Source: Hyphomicrobiaceae bacterium
GTDB taxonomy: Bacteria > Pseudomonadota > Alphaproteobacteria > Rhizobiales > Hyphomicrobiaceae
Length of the DNA stretch: 40,194 nucleotides
Reading direction: 5' to 3'
Assembly (NCBI GenBank): GCA_022844225.1
Contig: JALHMC010000036.1
Coordinates: 1 to 40,194 of the forward strand
Below, in pieces: positions 33,879 through 40,194 of this stretch. Below the pieces are notes generated by a model. The model was not told where the DNA came from, searched no databases, and worked only from the letters and a program-made list of their open reading frames with translations. The position numbers and the translations under genes are program-made. Numbering within the stretch: position 1 is the stretch's first letter; every line of letters begins with the position of its first letter.

Positions 33879-35054
33879 ATGATGGATGGGGCGAAGCCGC
33901 TGGCGGGTCTAACCGTGCTCGACATGAGCCAAGGCATCGCCGGCCCGTCGTGCGCCAGCCACTTCGCGGCCTACGGCGCGCGCGTGATCAAGCTGGAGCC
34001 GCCAGAGGGTGACTGGATCAGGAAGCTCGGGACCCGCATCGCCGGAGCGTCATCGGCCACGATCGCCTACAATCGAGGCAAGGAAAGCATCGGCGTTGAC
34101 CTCAAGACCGAGGAGGGACGCGAAATCGCGCTCGAGATCGGAGAGAAGGCGCAGGTGGTGCTCGAAAGCGCCAGGCCCGGTGTCATGGAGCGCCTCGGGC
34201 TCGGTTTCGCCGCCTTCCGCGAGCGCAACCCAGGCATCGTCTACGTGTCGATCTCGGGCTACGGCCAGCGCGGCCCGAAGCGCGAAGCGGCGATGGTCGA
34301 CACGGTCGGACAAGCCTTCTCCGGGCTCATGAGCGTGATCCGAAGCCGCGAAGGCGCACCCGTCAAGATCGACGTGCCGTTGATTGACGCAATTACGGGC
34401 CTTTATGCGTTCCAGGCCGCATCCATGGAGCTTTGGGGAAGGAAACCCGAGCAGTCAGGCCGCCACATCGACATCTCGCTGATGCAGTCGGCAGCACACA
34501 TCCAGGCGCTCAACATCGTCGAGCACGCCTACGTCGGTAAGCCCCCGGCGCTGATCAATCCGCCCGCTGGCAATTATCCGACGGCCGATGGCTGGATCGC
34601 GATCACGCTCGTCACCGAGGCGCAATACCAGTCGATCTGCCGCGCCTTGGAACGGCCAGACCTCGGCAGCGACCCGAAGTTCGCCACGTTCGCCGCGCGC
34701 AGCGCCAACCTCGCGGAGCTGCGACGCGAGATGGACAGCGTGCTCAAGACGCGCCCCACCCAGCACTGGGCCACAGCCTTCGCGCGCGAGGGGGCACTCG
34801 GCGCGCCGATCTATAACTATGGCGACTGGCTGGACGATGCACATGTGAAGGCCGTCGATGCCGCTCCGCAATACGAGTTGGCGACGGGCGAGACCGTGGC
34901 GCTGCCGCATCTCCCGGGCGGTATCATGGATGACGCGGCCGTGCCCATCATCGGCGAGCATTCGCGCGCCGTGCTGGCTGAGCTTGGCTACACCCGTGAC
35001 GAGGTTGATGCTCTCGTCGGGCGCGGCGTCGTCGTCGATCTCGGCGGGGAGTGA
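33879..35054 (+). CDS. CaiB/BaiF family (class III) CoA-transferase
   Basis: A 391-residue complete class III CoA-transferase. The N-terminal Rossmann-like part has LTVLDMSQGIAGPSCASHFAAYGARVIKLEPP. The catalytic Asp is D170 (VPLIDAITGLYA), at the place of Asp169 in formyl-CoA transferase, where it forms the aspartyl-CoA anhydride. The C-terminal half has NYPTADGWIAITL and the GAPIYNYGDWLDDAHV linker. It transfers CoA from an acyl-CoA donor to a free organic acid. AGGA precedes the ATG at suitable distance; a second Met directly follows the first. The MaoC-type hydratase begins 5 bases after its stop, so the pair activates and then hydrates an acid, similar in logic to itaconate or mesaconate routes, though no lyase is nearby. 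Confidence 0.93.
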   Translation: MMDGAKPLAGLTVLDMSQGIAGPSCASHFAAYGARVIKLEPPEGDWIRKLGTRIAGASSATIAYNRGKESIGVDLKTEEGREIALEIGEKAQVVLESARPGVMERLGLGFAAFRERNPGIVYVSISGYGQRGPKREAAMVDTVGQAFSGLMSVIRSREGAPVKIDVPLIDAITGLYAFQAASMELWGRKPEQSGRHIDISLMQSAAHIQALNIVEHAYVGKPPALINPPAGNYPTADGWIAITLVTEAQYQSICRALERPDLGSDPKFATFAARSANLAELRREMDSVLKTRPTQHWATAFAREGALGAPIYNYGDWLDDAHVKAVDAAPQYELATGETVALPHLPGGIMDDAAVPIIGEHSRAVLAELGYTRDEVDALVGRGVVVDLGGE

Positions 35055-35059
35055 GGTCG

Positions 35060-35542
35060 ATGTCGCCACCCAGGAAGGACGTTCGCGAGGCACCCTATGG
35101 GCCGCAGAAGTATTTCGAGGATTTCAAGCTCGGCGAGACGTTTTACATTCCATCGCGCACGGTGACGGACGCCCACTTCGCGGCGTTCCAGGTCGCCTCC
35201 GGTGACAATCACCCGATCCACTACGACCGCGAGTATTGCCGCCGGCACGGCCACCGCGATCTGCTCGCCCACGGCTATCAGGTCGCGATCCAGACGGCGC
35301 CGGGTGCTGGCATCTTCCCATTTCTCGTGCAGGACAGCCTCAAGGGTTTTCTCGAGCAGTCGACGCGCTTTCTGGCGCCAGTGTACGCGGGCGATACGCT
35401 CTATCCGCTGCTCGAGGTGATCGAGCTGAAGCCACAGAACACCACCGGCGTCGTGACGCTCCGCTCCACCATCCACAATCAGGACGATGTGCTCGTGCTG
35501 GATGGCATGCAGAAGTTCCTGATCCGGAAGCGATCGCCCTGA
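35060..35542 (+). CDS. MaoC-like acyl-CoA dehydratase/hydratase
   Basis: A 160-residue hotdog-fold hydratase with the R-hydratase dyad D49-x4-H54 in SGDNHPIHYD, followed by HGHRDLLAHGYQV. It adds or removes water at an enoyl-CoA. The ATG at 35060 has GGGGAG about 9 bases upstream; a GTG at 35051 overlaps the stop of the preceding gene and is less likely. Translationally linked to the CoA-transferase gene (5-base gap), so the two probably act in sequence. The exact acyl chain is unknown. It converges on the RND gene, 84 bases between stops. Confidence 0.92.
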   Translation: MSPPRKDVREAPYGPQKYFEDFKLGETFYIPSRTVTDAHFAAFQVASGDNHPIHYDREYCRRHGHRDLLAHGYQVAIQTAPGAGIFPFLVQDSLKGFLEQSTRFLAPVYAGDTLYPLLEVIELKPQNTTGVVTLRSTIHNQDDVLVLDGMQKFLIRKRSP

Positions 35543-35626
35543 TCAGCCCGCCAGGGCTGCCCAGTGCCGGTCGATCGCTCAAGCGCAGCAGCTGCCGGGT
35601 TGATCGCCCCGCAGAGTGCGAACTAA

Positions 35627-38600
35627 TCACTGCCTCGTCGGTGCGGACCCGTGGCTCGGTGCACCCTCACCCGCCGCTTCAGGTCGCCCGCTATCGACGC
35701 GTCGCCCGCCGAACGCCCGATGCAGGCGATCGAGGAGCAGATAGATGACGGGCGTCGTGTAGAGCGTCAGGACCTGCGAGATGACGAGGCCGCCGATGAT
35801 GGCGATGCCAAGCGGCCGGCGCATCTCAGCGCCGGGCCCGGTCGCGATCGCGAGCGGGATCGCCCCGAACAACGCGGCGAGCGTCGTCATGAGAATGGGT
35901 CGGAAGCGCTCTCTTGCGGCGGCCCGGATGGCGTCGAGCGGCGTCATTCCTCGGCGGCGCTCGGCCTCGAGGGCGAAATCGACGAGCATGATGCCGTTCT
36001 TCTTGACGATCCCGATCAACAGGATGATGGCGATGAAGGCAACGAGCGAAAGTTCCATGTCTGCAAGTCGCAACGCGACGAGCGCGCCGAGACCCGCAGA
36101 CGGCAGCGTCGAGATGATCGTCAGCGGATGCGCGAAACTCTCGTAGAGGATCCCGAGCACGATATAGACGAGCAGAAGAGAAGCTAGAATGAGCAGCGGC
36201 TGCGCTCCTCCCCCTTGAATAGCCGCCCGCGCATCGCCCGCCGGCTCGATCCGCAGGCTGTCGGGTGGCTGCATTTCCGCGATCGCCGCCACGATGCGCG
36301 TGTTCGCTTCGTCGATCGTTAGGTCGCCCTCGGTATTGTAGCTGAGCGTCACAGCCGGGAACGGCCCCTGGTGATTGACGGCGAGCGGCGCCAGAGTGGG
36401 TTGCACCGTGATCACCGACAGCAGCGGGATTTGTGCCCCGCCGCGGCCAGGCACGTAGATACTGGCGAGGTCGCCAGGATCGCGCTGCAGGGCCGGGTCG
36501 ACCTCGAGAATGACGCGATATTGGTTTCGTGCGCGATAGAGAATGGCGATCTGCCGCTGCGCAAAAGCATTGTTGAGGGCAGCGCCGATAGCATCGACCG
36601 TCACCCCTAACCTGGCGGCGGCTTCCTTGTTGATCCGCACGTCGAGCTGTCGGGCGCCTTGCTCGCGGTTCGTTGCAACGTCCACGAGGCCCGGCACCGT
36701 GCGCAGGCGCGCCAGGATCTTCGGCGCCCAGTCGTAGAGTTCGTCCGCATTCGTCGACCAGAGCGCGAGTTCATTCGCAGAGCGTGACTGGCCACCGCCG
36801 CCACCTCTGAGGTCCTGGACCGGATTGATGAAGGCCGAAAGCCCCGGGATCGCGTTGAGCGGCCGCCTCATTCGGTTCGCGAAGTCCGTGGATGTCACAC
36901 CCGGGCGCTGGGCCTGGGGCTTCAGCGCGACGAACATCCGCGCTGTCGACCCGGCCGCAGAAAAGAACGAAGCCCCGACGGACGAGCCGACGCTCTGCAC
37001 CGCCGGATCCGCCAGCACCTTCGCCACGGCCTGCTCCTGCAGCTCCTTCATCTGCTCGAACGAGGCGTCGGTCGCGCCCTGCATGAAAACCGAGACGAGG
37101 CCGGTGTCATCCGTCGGAAAGAAGCCTTTCGGCAACTTGACGAAGAGATAGGCCGACGCGGCGAGGACCAAGGGCAGCGTCATCAGTGTCAGCCAGCGAT
37201 ACCTGAGCGCCACCGAGAGCGAGGACTCGTAGCTCGACACGAGCCCGTCGAGCCCGCGCTCCACGAAACGATCGATCTGGCCCGATCGGAGATGGGCGCT
37301 CCCCCTGATCGTGTGCGCGCACAGCATCGGCGTCAGCGTCAACGACACGATCGTCGAGACCCCGATGGCAAACAGCATCGTCATCGCGAACTCGTAGAGG
37401 AGCCGCCCCGGTAGGCCCCCCATGAACACCAGCGGGACGAACGCCGCTGCCAGCGACAGCGAGATAGAGACCACCGTGAAGCCGATCTCACGCGCCCCGA
37501 CGAGCGCAGCCTGGAACGGCGCCAGCCCCTTCTCGAGATTGCGATACATGTTCTCGATCATCACGATCGCGTCGTCGACCACGAACCCGACCGAAATCGC
37601 GAGCGCCATCAGCGTCAGGTTGTTGATCGAAAACCCGGCCAGCGCCATCGCCGCGAGCGTGCCCGCGATGGAGAGCGGCACCGTGACGCCGGCCGCCATC
37701 ATCGGCGCGGTGCGCCGCAGAAAAACCAGCACGACCAGCATCACCAGGATGATCGAGAGCACCAGCGTCAGCTGCATGTCGTGAACGGAAGCGCGGATCG
37801 TGAGGGTCCGGTCCGACAGGATCGAGATGTCGACGCCCGCCGGTATCCAGCGCGCGATTTCCGGCAGCAGGGCCTTCACGCCATCGACCGTCTCGATGAC
37901 GTTCGCATCGGGTTGCTTCGTGATGAACAGCAGTACGGCTGGTTGCAGGTTGAAGAGTGCCGCCGATCGCGCATTGCGTGACGCCTGTACGACCTTCGCG
38001 ACATCCCTCAGGTGGATCGGAACGCCGTCGACGGTCTTGATCACCAGGCTTTCGTAGTCTGCAACCGTCGTCAGTTGGGCATTGGTCTCGATCGCAAAGA
38101 GCTCGTCTGGGCCGTCGATCGAGCCCAGGGGCACCAACTGCGTCGCCGCCGCGATCGCCTGTCGCACGTTCTCCATCGAAACGCCGAGCGCGGCGAGTTG
38201 CGTCGGGTTCACGCGCACCCGGATGGCCGGCTGCTCCGCGCCAGACACGTTGACCTCGCCCACACCCGGAACCTGCGCAATCCTCTGCAGCACCGTCGTG
38301 TCGGCAACATCGTAGATCGTCGAAACGGGCACGCTTTTCGAGGTCAAGGCCAGGATCAGCACGGGGGAGGCATTCGGGTTCGCCTTGCGAAACGCCGGCA
38401 GCGTCGGCATGTCGCTCGGCAGGTCGGCAGCCGCGGCGTTGATGGCGGCCTGCACATCGCGCGCGGCACCGTCCAGCGAGCGGTTCAAATCGAACTGAAG
38501 TCGGATGCGTGTTGAGCCGAGACCCGACGACGAGGTCATGTCGGTGACGCCCGCGATCTCGCCGAGCCTGCGCTCGAGCGGAGAGGCGACCGTGGCGGCC

Positions 38601-38833
38601 ATGACGGCCGGATCGGCCCCCGGACGACTCGCCGAAACCACCACCATCGGGAACTCGACGGACGGCAGGCTCGCGACCGGCAGCATGCGAAAGCCGACGA
38701 AGCCCGCGAGCAGAAGGCCGATCGCCAGCAGGATCGTGGCGACCGGTCTCTCGATGAACGGCTTCGAGAAGTTCACCGCCACATGTCCGAGCGCTGTCTG
38801 CGCGGCGCTGGGCTGACGTTGGAGCGAGGTCAT
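35627..38833 (-). CDS. mdtC: RND efflux permease, MdtC-like
   Basis: A 1068-residue inner-membrane proton/substrate antiporter of the HAE1 RND type with 12 expected helices and two large periplasmic loops. The protein begins with FIERPVATILLAIGLLLAGF (helix 1). It carries the helix-4 proton-relay double Asp in SVGFVVDDAIVMIEN. The second half has LYESFAHPLTIISTLPSAGLG and KNGIMLVDFALEAERR. An internal GGGGGQSRS segment lies in the second loop. It follows the MdtB-like gene by 4 bases on the same strand. In E. coli MdtB and MdtC form a heterotrimer (2 MdtB: 1 MdtC) with adaptor MdtA and TolC; the adaptor gene would lie beyond the right edge. The symbol is by similarity; which subunit is C is judged by gene order. 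Confidence 0.88.
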   Translation of the reverse strand: MTSLQRQPSAAQTALGHVAVNFSKPFIERPVATILLAIGLLLAGFVGFRMLPVASLPSVEFPMVVVSASRPGADPAVMAATVASPLERRLGEIAGVTDMTSSSGLGSTRIRLQFDLNRSLDGAARDVQAAINAAAADLPSDMPTLPAFRKANPNASPVLILALTSKSVPVSTIYDVADTTVLQRIAQVPGVGEVNVSGAEQPAIRVRVNPTQLAALGVSMENVRQAIAAATQLVPLGSIDGPDELFAIETNAQLTTVADYESLVIKTVDGVPIHLRDVAKVVQASRNARSAALFNLQPAVLLFITKQPDANVIETVDGVKALLPEIARWIPAGVDISILSDRTLTIRASVHDMQLTLVLSIILVMLVVLVFLRRTAPMMAAGVTVPLSIAGTLAAMALAGFSINNLTLMALAISVGFVVDDAIVMIENMYRNLEKGLAPFQAALVGAREIGFTVVSISLSLAAAFVPLVFMGGLPGRLLYEFAMTMLFAIGVSTIVSLTLTPMLCAHTIRGSAHLRSGQIDRFVERGLDGLVSSYESSLSVALRYRWLTLMTLPLVLAASAYLFVKLPKGFFPTDDTGLVSVFMQGATDASFEQMKELQEQAVAKVLADPAVQSVGSSVGASFFSAAGSTARMFVALKPQAQRPGVTSTDFANRMRRPLNAIPGLSAFINPVQDLRGGGGGQSRSANELALWSTNADELYDWAPKILARLRTVPGLVDVATNREQGARQLDVRINKEAAARLGVTVDAIGAALNNAFAQRQIAILYRARNQYRVILEVDPALQRDPGDLASIYVPGRGGAQIPLLSVITVQPTLAPLAVNHQGPFPAVTLSYNTEGDLTIDEANTRIVAAIAEMQPPDSLRIEPAGDARAAIQGGGAQPLLILASLLLVYIVLGILYESFAHPLTIISTLPSAGLGALVALRLADMELSLVAFIAIILLIGIVKKNGIMLVDFALEAERRRGMTPLDAIRAAARERFRPILMTTLAALFGAIPLAIATGPGAEMRRPLGIAIIGGLVISQVLTLYTTPVIYLLLDRLHRAFGGRRVDSGRPEAAGEGAPSHGSAPTRQ

Positions 38834-38837
38834 CGCG

Positions 38838-40194
38838 TCACTCCTTCGCCGCAGCGCTCACAGCCGGCGCCGAACCAGCGGTGCCGGCCATCGCCGCCGC
38901 CGGTCTGGCGGCCGATACGGGATGCCGTGGAAGGTCGACATCGCTCGGCTCGCCGGCAAGGCGCGCGCGCAGTCGCTCCAAGGTCAGATAGATGACCGGC
39001 GTCGTGTAGAGGGTCAGCAGTTGCGAGACGAGCAGACCGCCGATGATGGTGATGCCGAGCGGATTCCTGAGTTCCGACCCGACACCGCTTTCCACGGCGA
39101 GCGGCAAGGCGCCCAGAAGCGCCGCGAGCGTCGTCATCATGATCGGACGGAAGCGCAAACGGCATGCTTCCAGAATCGCAGCCCGTGGTGAGAGGCCTCT
39201 ATCCCGCTCGGCATCGAGCGCGAAGTCGATCATCAGGATCGCGTTCTTCTTGACGATGCCCATGAGGAGGATGACGCCGATCAGCGCCACCACCGAGAGA
39301 TCTAGGCCCGTGACGTAAAGCGCCAGCACGGCGCCGATACCGGCCGATGGCAGCGTGGTCAGGATCGTGAGTGGGTGGATTGCGCTTTCGTAGAGAACGC
39401 CGAGCACCAGATAGATGCAAACGATCGCTGCCAGGATCAGCCACGGCTGACCATCGAGCGCGCGCGTGAATTCTGCGGCCTCGCCGGAGTACGTTCCGGA
39501 GATCGTGTGCGGAAGGCCGACGTCGCGAACGGCGGCCTCTATCGAGGCGATGGCATCCGACAGCGCGGCCCCCAGAGCCAGGTTGTAGGATACGGTGACG
39601 GCCGGGAACTGGTCTTGCCGGGCAACCGACAGCGGTGCCGTGGTGCGAACGATCTTGGCGATGGTCGAAAGCTGCACTTGTGTGCCGGAGGACGACGGCA
39701 CCCAGACCCGATCGAGTGCCGACGGATCGCGATTGTAGAGCGGCGAGGCTTCGAGCACGACGCGGTACTGGTTGGCTTGTGCGTAGATCGTCGAGATCTG
39801 CCGCTGGCCGAAGGCATCGTTGAGCGCGTCGCTCACCTGCGCCATCGAAACGCCGAGCCGGCCGGCGAGCGCCCGGTCGACATCGACCAGTGCCTTGAGC
39901 CCGCCGTTCTGCAGGTCGGTTCCAACGTCGACCAGCTTCGGATCGTTCGCAAGCCGCTTGACCAGCTGCTCGGCAACCCGCGCGACGTCTGCCCCATTTG
40001 TCCCGCTCAACGTGTACTGGTAGGGCGCGCGCGACGTCCGCGTCGCGATCTGCACCTCCTGAACGGGACGGAAAATCACGTTGACGCCACCGACCGCTTT
40101 CGAGGCCCCCGCCAATCGCGCGATGACCTCGGTCGCGGTTGCGTCACGCTGGCTGCGCGGCTTGAGGACGATTTTCAGATGACCGGCATTGGGC
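38838..40194 (-). CDS. mdtB: RND efflux permease, MdtB-like, C-terminal part
   Basis: The last 451 residues of a second RND permease; the start lies beyond the right edge (the frame remains open to 40194 with NAGHLKIVLKPRSQRDATAT, a clear RND segment). Helix and loop marks: VLGVLYESAIHPLTILTTLPSAGIG, KKNAILMIDFALDAERDRG and LYTTPVIYLTLERL. It resembles the downstream MdtC-like protein in the second half, as expected of paralogous subunits in a hetero-oligomeric pump. The stop is 4 bases before the start of the next RND gene, so the two are translationally coupled. The Ala-rich C-terminal tail (SAARPAAAMAGTAGSAP) is cytoplasmic. Confidence 0.88.
   Translation of the reverse strand, partial: PNAGHLKIVLKPRSQRDATATEVIARLAGASKAVGGVNVIFRPVQEVQIATRTSRAPYQYTLSGTNGADVARVAEQLVKRLANDPKLVDVGTDLQNGGLKALVDVDRALAGRLGVSMAQVSDALNDAFGQRQISTIYAQANQYRVVLEASPLYNRDPSALDRVWVPSSSGTQVQLSTIAKIVRTTAPLSVARQDQFPAVTVSYNLALGAALSDAIASIEAAVRDVGLPHTISGTYSGEAAEFTRALDGQPWLILAAIVCIYLVLGVLYESAIHPLTILTTLPSAGIGAVLALYVTGLDLSVVALIGVILLMGIVKKNAILMIDFALDAERDRGLSPRAAILEACRLRFRPIMMTTLAALLGALPLAVESGVGSELRNPLGITIIGGLLVSQLLTLYTTPVIYLTLERLRARLAGEPSDVDLPRHPVSAARPAAAMAGTAGSAPAVSAAAKE

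Noticed and set aside
35536..35557. GCCCTG...CAGGGC hairpin at the end of the MaoC gene
   Set aside because: Only a 6-bp stem with a 10-base loop, overlapping the stop codon and without a T-run; too weak to call a terminator.
1..40194. CRISPR arrays, tRNA/rRNA genes, transposases, phage or toxin-antitoxin genes
   Set aside because: Read through on both strands; no repeated spacer pattern, no RNA gene signature and no such protein families were seen.

Overview
The window is high-GC DNA (strong G/C preference at third codon positions in every convincing gene) with dense, short, often divergent transcription units. Gene content points to an alphaproteobacterium, most likely of the Hyphomicrobiales: a MaeB-type malic enzyme, a Methylobacterium-like two-subunit NAD-dependent formate dehydrogenase, orphan TctC/Bug binding proteins, many CoA-ester enzymes, and small secreted Lys- or Arg/Cys-rich proteins. 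That placement is inference. No rRNA, tRNA, CRISPR array, phage gene or intact insertion sequence was seen.

Region 1 (1-3109): the end of a class III CoA-transferase, a convergent small periplasmic cytochrome c, an enoyl-CoA hydratase/isomerase-SDR pair, and a small hypothetical gene. This looks like CoA-linked catabolism. Region 2 (3336-10395): malic enzyme MaeB (minus strand) diverges from a large 2-oxo-acid dehydrogenase E1 (plus strand) that resembles DHTKD1 more than SucA in its cofactor motif. An orphan membrane histidine kinase follows.

Region 3 (10396-17165): two orphan tripartite-tricarboxylate-type binding proteins with Tat-like leaders flank hemF and an ABC exporter, followed by an MFS transporter. 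A 64-bp degraded copy of the hemF 3' end lies on the far side of the first binding-protein gene, so that gene is bracketed by direct repeats. Region 4 (17201-19161): a YbdK-type carboxylate-amine ligase and a TerC membrane protein, both on the minus strand.

Region 5 (19505-25711): a formate dehydrogenase operon, beta subunit (NuoE-NuoF fusion), a FlK-like hotdog thioesterase, alpha subunit, then an enolase-superfamily enzyme. The thioesterase lies between the two dehydrogenase genes and keeps the full FlK active-site set. This is the best candidate for an undescribed functional association: a thioester hydrolase coupled to formate oxidation. Region 6 (25941-29446): a secreted Arg/Cys-rich protein, a MalY/PatB-type C-S lyase, a VOC protein, a small membrane protein, a glutathione transferase and a secreted Lys-rich protein that ends in a clear intrinsic terminator.

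Region 7 (29561-35542): an AidB-like acyl-CoA dehydrogenase and a 2,2-dialkylglycine decarboxylase-like enzyme form a minus-strand pair. A 627-bp gene-free stretch with a perfect 12-bp hairpin follows, then a hotdog thioesterase divergent from a CoA-transferase/MaoC pair. Region 8 (35627-40194): two adjacent RND permeases of MdtB/MdtC type on the minus strand; the first gene in transcription order runs off the window.
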